A DNA stretch of 46,756 bases from an uncultured Bacteroidia bacterium (GTDB taxonomy: Bacteria; Bacteroidota; Bacteroidia; Bacteroidales; UBA932), in assembly GCA_902789395.1 (NCBI GenBank), contig CADANY010000011.1:1-46756 (forward strand). Reading direction: 5' to 3'. This document shows, in pieces, positions 25,469 to 34,193 of this stretch; within the stretch, counting starts at the first letter, position 1, and the number at the start of each line of letters is the position of its first letter. The notes beneath the pieces were generated by a model. The model was not told the DNA's origin, ran no database searches, and saw only the letters and a program-made list of their open reading frames with translations. Made by a program: the position numbers and the translations under genes.

Positions 25469-26549
25469 ATTTCTTATCAGCCTCTAAATCGTCAACCTCA
25501 ACTAGTTCAGAAACAACAATACTATTAGTTTGGAATGCGACCGTCCCCCAAGAAAGACCTACACCAAAACCGCAACAAATAAATTTTGTAGGCTTACTCT
25601 CAAATTTTCCTTTCAATTCCCCAACAATAGTAAGTGGGATGGATGCAGACGACGTATTGCCGAAACGATACATACACGAAGGGACTTTATCCGGGGCTAG
25701 TTTCAGTTTCTTTGCAATCATGTTATTCATCTTCATATTGGCCTGATGAAACACATAATAGTCTGCATCAAGATAATCAAAGCCAAAATGATCAGCTAGT
25801 TTCTTCACTGATTTAGGAGCTGTCGTAATGCCAAAAGAAAAGACATCCATCCCTTTCATGCGAGTCATCAAACGAAGAGATGTTTTACCTTCAAATTCTT
25901 CTGCTTTAAAGCTGTTTAATGTAACAGGATTACGGCTCCCCATATCAGGTGTTATTATAGCATCAAAGCCACTTCCATCTGTTCCAAAATGAAACTTAAT
26001 GCTCTCCCCTCCAACACAATACTCTACGGCTGTTGCTGATCCAGCAGAACCAAACAGAGGATCTCTAAGTTGATTATCAACCCTGAATCGTTTTTTTGCA
26101 TCTCCGCATAGTATTAGTGCTTTCCTAACATTATGTTCTCCCAATAAGCCTAATGCTGTGCTAAGGCCATATACCCATCCTGAGCACCCCAGAGAAATAT
26201 CTTCTGCAAAACTCTCCCGACTCAAACCCAGACGATCTTGAAGAATACATGCGGTCGCGGGGAGAACATAATCAGGTGTTTGAGAGACAAATATCAGTGC
26301 CCCGATCTCCTCCTTATTCCAAGCAAGATCTTTTATCAGACGTTCAGCAGCAGCATAACACAGATCAGCAGTCGTTAGAGTTCTTGATACTCGTCTCTCT
26401 TCTACTCCTGTAGTCTTAACATATTCTTCCGGAGAATAGTCATGTGAAATATTATCCTGATCTGAGGGCAGGAGATTGCTTGCAACATTTGAAGGAACTC
26501 CGGCTGCTATACCGGAGATCCTTACATTATTGAATTCAAGAAATGCCAT
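25458..26549 (-). CDS. ketoacyl-ACP synthase III-like enzyme (copy 2)
   Basis: A 363-residue FabH-like enzyme with a full triad: C122 (SLGCSG), H268 (YVFHQAN) and N298 (FGNTSS). VSQTPDYVLPATA matches copy 1. It carries longer N-terminal and C-terminal arms than copy 1. Start and upstream ACP stop share one base (TAATG), and the 3' end overlaps the SDR gene, so ACP, this gene and the SDR are tightly coupled. It probably performs one of two condensation steps, or forms a heterodimer with copy 1. Confidence 0.88.
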   Translation of the reverse strand: MAFLEFNNVRISGIAAGVPSNVASNLLPSDQDNISHDYSPEEYVKTTGVEERRVSRTLTTADLCYAAAERLIKDLAWNKEEIGALIFVSQTPDYVLPATACILQDRLGLSRESFAEDISLGCSGWVYGLSTALGLLGEHNVRKALILCGDAKKRFRVDNQLRDPLFGSAGSATAVEYCVGGESIKFHFGTDGSGFDAIITPDMGSRNPVTLNSFKAEEFEGKTSLRLMTRMKGMDVFSFGITTAPKSVKKLADHFGFDYLDADYYVFHQANMKMNNMIAKKLKLAPDKVPSCMYRFGNTSSASIPLTIVGELKGKFESKPTKFICCGFGVGLSWGTVAFQTNSIVVSELVEVDDLEADKKYVV

Positions 26550-26782
26550 TATTGTTTTGCGATTACTCGATTGAATAAATCCTCGACTGTTCTAGAATTC
26601 TTAACGTCATCACCTTTGAGGGCTACATCAAACTCTTCATCAACCATAGCAATAACGCTTAATGCAATTAGGCTTGACCACTCATCAAGATCGTGGTAAT
26701 TGGTTGATGCTGTAATTTCAGACGCATCCGTTTCATCAAACTGCTCTGCGAAAAGAGCGACAAATTCATTTAAACTTTTCAT
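26549..26782 (-). CDS. acyl carrier protein
   Basis: A 77-residue acidic helical protein with the carrier fold. The phosphopantetheine Ser is most likely S37 in DEWSSLIALSVI, where EWSSL replaces the common DSLD. EEFDVAL and SRTVEDLFNRV are typical of helices two to four. It is separate from housekeeping acpP and opens the acyl module. It would hold the growing chain for the KAS III and SDR enzymes and perhaps donate it to the PglD-like acyltransferase 53 bases upstream. Confidence 0.85.
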   Translation of the reverse strand: MKSLNEFVALFAEQFDETDASEITASTNYHDLDEWSSLIALSVIAMVDEEFDVALKGDDVKNSRTVEDLFNRVIAKQ

Positions 26783-26835
26783 AATACTTCATTTATTTAT
26801 AAACATGTAATCATTCGTATCCTGCTCCGGATTAT

Positions 26836-27483
26836 TTAAAAAACTACTTTTCTTGCAGGTATTCCTAAATATAGATTTTTATCTTTAGGATTTGTCATCA
26901 GAACACTTCCAGCAGCGAGTTTCGTATTGTCTCCAATTGTAAGGCATTGAATAATGGTTGATCTAACGCCAAATAAGTTTTCATTCCCAATTGTTACCTC
27001 TCCTGAAACTCTTACTGCTGGCATAAAAACGTTATATGAACCTATTTTTGAATCATGACCAATTACTGTTGAGTCATTGAACACATTAAAATCGCGTATT
27101 TCCACATCACACGAGAAAACACATCCACCCTGAATAATATTACCCTTCCCTATAATAAAGGTATCCGAATCAGAAAGAAGAATTCCCGGATGAATGATAT
27201 TAGGGAATGAAACTCTGGGATTCTCAATCTCACTTACGATTTTTCTTATTCCAGATGGAGAACCGATTGCAACTACAATAGCGATATCAGAATCATATGA
27301 ATTAATGACATCTATTCCTCCAAAACAAGGACCATAGTGAGAGATTTCTCTTCCCTTCAAGAGTGGATTATCATCAAAAAAACCTAATAGATTCCATGTA
27401 TTCTCTTTTTCATTAATCAAATTGACCAAACATGCGACCTCTCGTCCAAACCCACCAGCTCCATAAATAGCTAAATCTTTCAT
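26836..27483 (-). CDS. PglD/NeuD-like sugar O/N-acyltransferase
   Basis: A 215-residue left-handed beta-helix acyltransferase. The N-terminal Rossmann-like part (LAIYGAGGFGREVACLV, LLGFFDDN) binds the UDP-amino sugar, and hexapeptide repeats follow from about residue 105. The catalytic His is H143 in VIGHDSKIG. LYLGIPARKVV is the usual ending. PglD N-acetylates the 4-amino group of UDP-bacillosamine precursor with acetyl-CoA. Here the neighbouring ACP module suggests that the donor could be an acyl-ACP. The ATG at 27483 is two bases after the PglC stop; the upstream TTG would be a worse start. Confidence 0.85.
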   Translation of the reverse strand: MKDLAIYGAGGFGREVACLVNLINEKENTWNLLGFFDDNPLLKGREISHYGPCFGGIDVINSYDSDIAIVVAIGSPSGIRKIVSEIENPRVSFPNIIHPGILLSDSDTFIIGKGNIIQGGCVFSCDVEIRDFNVFNDSTVIGHDSKIGSYNVFMPAVRVSGEVTIGNENLFGVRSTIIQCLTIGDNTKLAAGSVLMTNPKDKNLYLGIPARKVVF

Positions 27484-27485
27484 AC

Positions 27486-28094
27486 TCAATTATTTCCATT
27501 AAAAGCTTCCATCGTCGCAGCGGAAGCAGAATTAATATCTTTTCTCATCAAAACTTTCCGGATCGTCATGAAAATGATCCGGATATCTGTCCAAAGGGTA
27601 CAATGGTCCACATACCAGACATCATATTCGAATTTCTTTGCCCAACTGATCGCATTCCGCCCATGACACTGCGCCCACCCAGAAATACCCGGCCGGACTT
27701 CGTGACGACGAGCCTGCTCTTTTGAGTAAAGAGGCAGGTACTGGACCAGTAAAGGTCTTGGACCGATCAGAGACATGTCCCCTTTCAGGACATTGATCAA
27801 CTGGGGCAGTTCATCGATTGAAGTGGAGCGAACGAAACTTCCGACTTTCGTGAGCCGATCGGCATCGGGAAGCAGGTTCCCTTCCGCATCCCGTTCGTCC
27901 GTCATCGTCTTGAACTTGATCAGCTTGAATATCCTGGCATCTTTCCCGGGCCTATCCTGGAAGAAGAATGCTCCTGCTCCCTTATTCGCGAAATGGAGCC
28001 ATATCGCCACGAAGATCAGGAACCATCCGATTAGGATAAGTACTAGAAAGGAAATAAAGAAATCAAGAATCCTCTTAAAAAAGTGCTTGTACAT
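27486..28094 (-). CDS. PglC-like phosphoglycosyl transferase (initiates the repeat unit)
   Basis: A 202-residue monotopic enzyme that transfers a phospho-sugar from a UDP-sugar to undecaprenyl phosphate. The reentrant N-terminal helix (FFISFLVLILIGWFLIFVA), FKTMTD, the catalytic pair D94-E95 in TSIDELPQL, GDMSLIGPRPL and RPGISGWAQ are all present. The small size without extra WbaP-type membrane helices matches Campylobacter PglC, which uses UDP-diNAc-bacillosamine. ATG 28094 is chosen because the family start lies there. It sits between a PglA-like transferase and the PglD-like acyltransferase. Confidence 0.92.
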   Translation of the reverse strand: MYKHFFKRILDFFISFLVLILIGWFLIFVAIWLHFANKGAGAFFFQDRPGKDARIFKLIKFKTMTDERDAEGNLLPDADRLTKVGSFVRSTSIDELPQLINVLKGDMSLIGPRPLLVQYLPLYSKEQARRHEVRPGISGWAQCHGRNAISWAKKFEYDVWYVDHCTLWTDIRIIFMTIRKVLMRKDINSASAATMEAFNGNN

Positions 28095-28096
28095 GA

Positions 28097-29227
28097 TTAT
28101 TTCAACACTTCGCGATAAAAGTCTTTCAGGCACTGCCGGACAAATCCTTGCTCATATCGAGATGCGATTAGGCCACGGGCTTGCGATGCCAATTCTGATC
28201 TCAAGGCATCATCTGTCAGCATCTTCTCCATCGCTTCATAAAGTGCCGCCGTATCTTTTGAGGGAATGATTAGTCCATTAACTCCATCTTTGATAATCTC
28301 TCGAGAGCCATTGATATCCGTCACAATCGAGGGAAGTCCCATAGCGCCCGCCTCGATAACCGTATTCGGAAACCCTTCCCGATAGCTCGGAAATACGAAA
28401 CAGTCTGCTGCAGCATAATAAGGGCGGACATCTGATTGCGGCCCTACTGCTTCAATTCTATCATTCTTCTCAATTTCAGCTCTCGCAGCCGCGCTAATCG
28501 AATCCAAAGAATCCTCATACCTACCAACAAGCAAAAGCCTCGCATTCGGATACTTTTCATTCAATCTCACAAAGGCCTCAACCAGTTCATTGATTCCTTT
28601 ATCGCGAACGATCCGCCCCACAAAAACAAACGTAAAAATGCCCGTTTCCCGAATCTCATCAGCAGCTGCCATAACCGCCGGAGTCCGATCATAGTAATTC
28701 AAATCTATTCCCCTCACATTTCCATATCCGAGAACCCGAAGCGGTTTCTTTGTTATGTGACCGGATATCAAATCACTCTTCACCCCCTCCCCTTCCGGAA
28801 TAACATGTGTAGCACAGGCACACGTAATCCGGTCCGTCATCTTCAAAACCCATCGCTTGAGTCCAGTAGAAGTCGGCCAAACAAGCCCCGTAAAAGTGTG
28901 GATTCGAACCGGCACCCCAGTCCACCACCCCGCTATCATGCTGATCAGCCCAGCCTTCGGGGTCATGCTATGAATCATATCTGGTTTCAGACGACGGAAC
29001 ACACGAATCATTCGGAATAAAGACCTCACGTCTTTCAAAAGAGAAATATGTCGTTCCATCGGGACGCCGATAGTCCAAACGCCTTCGGCTATACCAACTT
29101 CACCCAGTTCAAGTCCAGGAGAAGAAACTGCGACTACCTTATAATCATTTGAAAGCTCTTTAAGCAAACCAGCACAAAAAGCTTTCAATGAAGATGGTAT
29201 TGTTGTAATTCGAATAAGCTTTTCCAT
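28097..29227 (-). CDS. glycosyltransferase family 4, PglA-like
   Basis: A 376-residue GT-B enzyme. Motifs are SMTPKAGLISMIAGWW in the N-terminal half, FVGRIVRDKGINELVEAF at the start of the donor half, and EGFPNTVIEAGAMGLP with the E-x7-E pair. Beside PglC and PglD, it most resembles PglA, the transferase that adds the second sugar to the lipid-linked bacillosamine. It is less AT-rich than the genes upstream. The PglC gene begins two bases after its stop. Confidence 0.88.
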   Translation of the reverse strand: MEKLIRITTIPSSLKAFCAGLLKELSNDYKVVAVSSPGLELGEVGIAEGVWTIGVPMERHISLLKDVRSLFRMIRVFRRLKPDMIHSMTPKAGLISMIAGWWTGVPVRIHTFTGLVWPTSTGLKRWVLKMTDRITCACATHVIPEGEGVKSDLISGHITKKPLRVLGYGNVRGIDLNYYDRTPAVMAAADEIRETGIFTFVFVGRIVRDKGINELVEAFVRLNEKYPNARLLLVGRYEDSLDSISAAARAEIEKNDRIEAVGPQSDVRPYYAAADCFVFPSYREGFPNTVIEAGAMGLPSIVTDINGSREIIKDGVNGLIIPSKDTAALYEAMEKMLTDDALRSELASQARGLIASRYEQGFVRQCLKDFYREVLK

Positions 29228-29260
29228 TCAATAATGTTTATGCTATTATTTCTGTATGGC

Positions 29261-30289
29261 TTAAAAAAGATTTGCTGCAACTTTCACCATAATTCTCCTC
29301 ATAATATTCTTTTTTACAATACCCTTGCAAATTGCGAATAATCTCTCCGGAGACTTCATTCTTAGAGCATCTATAGAATGACGATTATAGTATTCTTTAT
29401 TCGAAAACGATAAAACTCTATCCCAAAATGGACTATTGATCTCTTCTCTGATCTGTTCAATTATTACGTCTTCTCGAATATTACTTTTTTCTATTTTTTG
29501 AATGATATCAGATAAAAGAATGTTTATCATTTCAATCCTCACAGAATCTGAGGCTTTATAATAATTATATTGATCAATCAATTTAATCTTCTCCAAAAAC
29601 TGTTTTTTAGAATCATGAAGAAGGTATTGATTATATTTATTAGTCATTCCGCCATAACGATAATTATATCCATAATAAGATTCTATGAAGATACTTTTAA
29701 GGTATGGGAACAGATGTAGATTAAACATTAAATCTTCTCCCATCTTAAATCTTGATGGTTCAAGATTCGCTCTTTTTATTACATCCTTCCGATAGAGTTT
29801 CCCCCATAAAGTTACGGAAAGGATATTTACGCCGAAAAATGAAATAAAATACTGTTCAAATAATTCAGGAGCCCTAATTTCCCCTGATAATAATCCTTTT
29901 CTCTTTTGACGGAATGGCCCTAAACGTCTTGAGTATCCTATTTCTACATAATCATAGTTACTCTCCTGCATTCTTTGCCTTAAAACTAATAATGCATCTT
30001 TCTCTAACCAATCATCAGAATCAACAAAAGTAATATAATCACCTTCTGCTTTTTCTAAACCATAGAACCTCGTTTTATCTACACCCTCATTTTTTTCTTT
30101 CACAATTAATCTGACTCTTTTATCAGTTCTCGAATAGTAATCACATATCTCTACACATTTCTCGTTCCCGATCCTTCCATCTATAATTAATAATAATTCA
30201 AAATTATTATATGATTGGTTAATCAATGACTTAATACAAGTATCAAGATATTTTTCAGTCTTATAAATTGGGACTATTACACTTATCAT
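29261..30289 (-). CDS. glycosyltransferase family 2
   Basis: A 342-residue GT-A enzyme. MISVIVPIYKTEKYLDTCIK, the DxD-type FVDSDDWLEKD at about 90, and NLHLFPY in the acceptor region fit GT2. The C-terminal part is basic and poorly conserved. Base use is strongly AT-rich. Sugar specificity cannot be read from the sequence. Confidence 0.88.
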   Translation of the reverse strand: MISVIVPIYKTEKYLDTCIKSLINQSYNNFELLLIIDGRIGNEKCVEICDYYSRTDKRVRLIVKEKNEGVDKTRFYGLEKAEGDYITFVDSDDWLEKDALLVLRQRMQESNYDYVEIGYSRRLGPFRQKRKGLLSGEIRAPELFEQYFISFFGVNILSVTLWGKLYRKDVIKRANLEPSRFKMGEDLMFNLHLFPYLKSIFIESYYGYNYRYGGMTNKYNQYLLHDSKKQFLEKIKLIDQYNYYKASDSVRIEMINILLSDIIQKIEKSNIREDVIIEQIREEINSPFWDRVLSFSNKEYYNRHSIDALRMKSPERLFAICKGIVKKNIMRRIMVKVAANLF

Positions 30290-30300
30290 GTTTCATGGAT

Positions 30301-31380
30301 TTAAGAGGAAACAATTTGATAGTAAATCAGAGAGTATTTATCCACAGTTCTAATTATATCATATTCTAAAGACCTATCCTGGCATTTATGGGCACATAAA
30401 AAATAATTTTGTTTGTCTGCTATTAGCTCTAGTATTTTATCCTTTAGATCAATAATATCACCGTGTCGGAATAATAAACCAGATTCTTCTGTTACTTCTC
30501 TTAGTCCCGGGACATCACTTGCAACAAAGGGTTTCCCAACACTCATCCCTTCGATACTCGACAACGATAACCCCTCAAAATGAGAGGACATAACTACAAT
30601 ATCTGCAGTATGGAGGATCTCGGGAATGTCATTTCTAATACCCCAAAACTTCACTCTATCTGCAACGCCATATTCTGAACACAGTTGCTCAAGGATTGGA
30701 CGCCTAACACCATCTCCGACAAGCCATAATTCATATTGATCAGCTGGTAATAATGATAATGCTCGGATAAGGGTATCCTGATCCTTTTCATATCGAAATC
30801 CTGCGACCATAACAATAACACACCGGGTAGATCCCGCTCGGAGCGATGGATTAGGAGATGCGTTTTTGAAGCGATCTATATTAACCCCGTTGTGAACAAT
30901 TACGAAACGATCATCATCTTCGCCCAAGTACTCCTTGAGGTTTTTCTCCGCGACCTCAGAAATACTGATAATCTTGTCATATCTCCGGTACATCCACCGA
31001 TCAACCGGTTTGAGATATCGTTTATCGCGACGACGATTATTTGAACTATGCTCTGTAGTAACCAGTTTAATTTTCAATCCAATCGTCGAGATGGCGCCGA
31101 ATAGTTGAGCTGCCGTATTATGGGTATGGATGAGATCATACGACTTAACGATCTTCCGAAGTTTAAAGATTAGTAGCGGATTATAAACAGATCCTTCTTC
31201 CGATAAAGAATAGATTTTGCAGCCACAAGATTCTAACTCTTTTTTAAAAGGAGTATCACGCCCATCTAATAATGCGACATCTACGTCATGTCCCTTTTCC
31301 CGGAGCATCGGGACAATTTCCGTAATCAGTTTTTCGGCGCCACCGGTCTGAAGAGAAGTAATTACTTGTAATATTCGCAT
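30301..31380 (-). CDS. glycosyltransferase family 4
   Basis: A 359-residue GT-B enzyme. QTGGAEKLITEIVPMLREKG is the N-terminal glycine motif, VTTEHSSNNRRRDKRYLK the acceptor region, and EGLSLSSIEGMSVGKPFVAS carries the E-x7-E pair. The N-terminal half resembles those of retaining hexosyltransferases of O-antigen clusters. It starts 72 bases after the GT2 gene at 31453. Confidence 0.88.
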   Translation of the reverse strand: MRILQVITSLQTGGAEKLITEIVPMLREKGHDVDVALLDGRDTPFKKELESCGCKIYSLSEEGSVYNPLLIFKLRKIVKSYDLIHTHNTAAQLFGAISTIGLKIKLVTTEHSSNNRRRDKRYLKPVDRWMYRRYDKIISISEVAEKNLKEYLGEDDDRFVIVHNGVNIDRFKNASPNPSLRAGSTRCVIVMVAGFRYEKDQDTLIRALSLLPADQYELWLVGDGVRRPILEQLCSEYGVADRVKFWGIRNDIPEILHTADIVVMSSHFEGLSLSSIEGMSVGKPFVASDVPGLREVTEESGLLFRHGDIIDLKDKILELIADKQNYFLCAHKCQDRSLEYDIIRTVDKYSLIYYQIVSS

Positions 31381-31452
31381 TTAACTCTCTATATATCTGC
31401 GAATTGAGAACAAACTCAAATTGAAGCACAACTGTTTCATGAAAGGATATCC

Positions 31453-32355
31453 CTACCCATATAATGTTCCTCTTTTTACCTTCCTTTTATTTACCATATA
31501 AAGAATTCTGCCAGGTAAAAGACAGAGTATAGTTAAGAAACACATCGGTGATTCTTTGATGAATGCTTTGTTCTGTGAACGGATCGAATGGGATACGTAG
31601 TGGATATTATCCATCAGTTTCCTTTTCCATGAATGAGTTTGAAGCATATCGAACTTACGGATGAAGGCAAAACCCTTCGGATTATTCCAATACTGCCGCC
31701 ACATCCCTCTTGATGAACCGTCATCCTGATATTCCACGACCACCAAAGGTTCATTTAGAAGCAACAAGGGGTAATCCTCATCGATAAGATTATATTTATA
31801 TGCCAGGCCGACATACTTTTCCCCAGGGAAGATGGGATACTCAGGATATTTTGTAATCACATCTGTCCGATAAACAATCTTCTTATCTCCGCTTCCATGG
31901 TAATCTTCGTAATATCCCCGTAGTGTAGATTCTTTTAATCCCTCAGGAAAACGAGCGCCAATAACACGCCCATCCTGACTAATATCAAGCCCCATGAATC
32001 CAGCATATCTATCTGAACCTTTTTCTTTCCAGAACTTAATTATTTTTTCGACAGCATCATCCGGCATATAATCATCTGAATCAATGCAGACATTTAACGG
32101 AGTCTCGATATTCTTATAGGCTGTATTGTGAGCTCCATGCATACCCTGGTTCTCCTGATAGATATAACGAATCGATACCTTCCCTTCCTGGGACCAAGCA
32201 TCAACTAACTCACGGGTATTGTCCGTCGAGCCATCATCAATAATCAACCACTCGAAGTCATTACAAGTCTGACAGAGCAGACTCTCATAAGTTCTCAGGA
32301 GCGTATATGACCGATTATAAGCAGGTGTAAATACAGTAAGTGCTTTGTTATTCAT
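31453..32355 (-). CDS. glycosyltransferase family 2
   Basis: A 300-residue GT-A enzyme with LTVFTPAYNRSYTLLRTYES, IDDGSTD, and NVCIDSDDYMPDDAV as the metal-binding motif. VVEYQDDGSSR and the Lys-rich end are common in this group. It overlaps the polymerase gene by 8 bases. Confidence 0.88.
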   Translation of the reverse strand: MNNKALTVFTPAYNRSYTLLRTYESLLCQTCNDFEWLIIDDGSTDNTRELVDAWSQEGKVSIRYIYQENQGMHGAHNTAYKNIETPLNVCIDSDDYMPDDAVEKIIKFWKEKGSDRYAGFMGLDISQDGRVIGARFPEGLKESTLRGYYEDYHGSGDKKIVYRTDVITKYPEYPIFPGEKYVGLAYKYNLIDEDYPLLLLNEPLVVVEYQDDGSSRGMWRQYWNNPKGFAFIRKFDMLQTHSWKRKLMDNIHYVSHSIRSQNKAFIKESPMCFLTILCLLPGRILYMVNKRKVKRGTLYG

Positions 32356-33448
32356 AAATAAAAAACAAGAACAATGTAATTGCTAAGTGGGCGACCATAA
32401 TAAATGCTGTTTTTCGGCCTTGGGTTTTGTGCCAAATATCCAGCTTCAATAATGGATAGACTAATACAAGAGGATATAGGAACCAAGATAAATATGCAAA
32501 CCTATTTGAGTAATTTGCCCGAATGACCATAATCCAGAACGAATTAGCATATATATACGTTCCTAGTAAAAGAAGATACGTGCGATCAAAAACTTTCTTC
32601 TCAAAAATAATATAATAACCCAATAGTATCGGGATTGCGCTATATAAGAGGAAATCCCATCTAAATCCTGCCCTTGAGAAAAGGTTTTCGTCAACTTCAG
32701 TTATAATATAATCCGATAAACGTTCATCAAATCCAAGTTGAGTAAATAAATTGGAAATAGGGCCACCGGCAATTAAACTAAGAATAATAGATATTCCCCA
32801 AAACAGAAACATTGTTCGCGGTAATCTAATAAAATAGGCCCCAATCATGCATAAAACAGGCAAAGCAGTTGATCCGTGAATGTTAATAGCGATAATCGCC
32901 AAAAGAGCGCATATTACTTTTTCTATCAGATTTCCACTGATATATGTCAATGCAAGCATAACAAGGCTACAGGCCATACCATTCCTAATTCCGTTAACAC
33001 CATAGGTAAAAAAAGAAAAGGCAGCAAAGCAGAATAGGATGGCAATATCATAATTTTTATTCATTAAACGTTTGCATGCAAGAATCATAGGGACTATATA
33101 AAGTATTTCTACTATCAAAAAGAAATACTCGACCGACATTCTCTGCGCGCACCACCACATCAGAAAAGTAAATAGAATATCATTTTCTATAAAGAGAGGA
33201 CTCCCCTGCATTTCTGAATATGTCCTTGCATAGTTTAGAGTATCTCCAAAAGCACCAGAGATTGGGCGCAATCCTACTATAATGACAAATAAGAATGCAT
33301 ATAAGACTACAAAGATATTATTCCGCTGTCTTGATATCAGTATGTAGGCTTTTTGATTAAAAATGCCAAAACAACTTAATAATGTCAAAAGAAGTACAAT
33401 ACCGAGATGTGTTGTACTATATAACTCTGGAGGGAGAAAACTAAACAT
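32348..33448 (-). CDS. EpsG-family polysaccharide polymerase (Wzy-like)
   Basis: A 366-residue integral membrane protein with about ten hydrophobic helices. The EpsG hallmarks are VVLYAFLFVIIVGLRPI, followed by DTLNYARTY and a C-terminal ANYSNRFAYLSWFLYPL. This family joins lipid-linked repeat units on the periplasmic side, the role of Wzy. It has no other Wzy candidate in the locus, which supports the assignment. Confidence 0.85.
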   Translation of the reverse strand: MFSFLPPELYSTTHLGIVLLLTLLSCFGIFNQKAYILISRQRNNIFVVLYAFLFVIIVGLRPISGAFGDTLNYARTYSEMQGSPLFIENDILFTFLMWWCAQRMSVEYFFLIVEILYIVPMILACKRLMNKNYDIAILFCFAAFSFFTYGVNGIRNGMACSLVMLALTYISGNLIEKVICALLAIIAINIHGSTALPVLCMIGAYFIRLPRTMFLFWGISIILSLIAGGPISNLFTQLGFDERLSDYIITEVDENLFSRAGFRWDFLLYSAIPILLGYYIIFEKKVFDRTYLLLLGTYIYANSFWIMVIRANYSNRFAYLSWFLYPLVLVYPLLKLDIWHKTQGRKTAFIMVAHLAITLFLFFIYE

Positions 33449-33470
33449 ACTTTCTTGAGGATAATGATTA

Positions 33471-34193
33471 TTATGCTTTCCCCTTATTACTCTTCCCTAA
33501 GAAGCGTCTTATCATTCTTTTGATCTTAACGACTACTGAGCTTCTATTGTTCATCCAACTCTTCATAAACCAATGAATTGCCCTCGAATTTTCCGTTGTA
33601 TGCAGTCTTCCCGTCGCATCATCAAGTGGATTGAAAAACTCCGGAGGATATATACTTATCCCATCTATTTCTTGTATATAAGAACTCACGATTAATCCCT
33701 TCTGTCTGAGAATATCTGTAATCATAGGGATCATCGTATATTTATTCCTTTCTCCGTTAGGTAACCAAAAATTCAAATCTGATAATTGACCCAAAATTTG
33801 TTTATAAATAGGATTTCCCTCTTCTACGCCAAGACCTAGTCCCGGGGCTACAGCAAGTTTCTTCCCATCATTAATACCACACTCAATTCCCATGAAAGGA
33901 CCTCTTTCGATAATATCATCCATAGGTCGTATGACCTCAACATCTGTATCGAAGTAAATCCCTCCATAATGATATAAAATCCAAAACCTCGCATAATCGC
34001 TCACAAATGCATATTTCTTTGCCTCATAAGCATCTCGAGTATACGGAATAATATTGACATCAAAATTATCCTCATTCCACTCCTTGATCTCATAATCAGG
34101 GAAAAACTTCCTCCAACTAGCGATGCATTTCTGCGCTAATTTCGGGAGAGGATTCCGCCCGAACCAGCAATAATGAATAACTTTCGGAATCAT
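33471..34193 (-). CDS. glycosyltransferase family 32-type (DXD sugar transferase)
   Basis: A 240-residue enzyme with the opening IPKVIHYCWFGRNPLPKLA, ASWRKFFPDYEIKEWNEDNF, and AFVSDYARFWILYHYGGIYFDTDVE-type core (key part GGIYFDTDVE) for the metal and nucleotide sugar. This is the pattern of capsular GT32 enzymes. The upstream GT4 stop overlaps its start (ATGA). Confidence 0.9.
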   Translation of the reverse strand: MIPKVIHYCWFGRNPLPKLAQKCIASWRKFFPDYEIKEWNEDNFDVNIIPYTRDAYEAKKYAFVSDYARFWILYHYGGIYFDTDVEVIRPMDDIIERGPFMGIECGINDGKKLAVAPGLGLGVEEGNPIYKQILGQLSDLNFWLPNGERNKYTMIPMITDILRQKGLIVSSYIQEIDGISIYPPEFFNPLDDATGRLHTTENSRAIHWFMKSWMNNRSSVVVKIKRMIRRFLGKSNKGKA

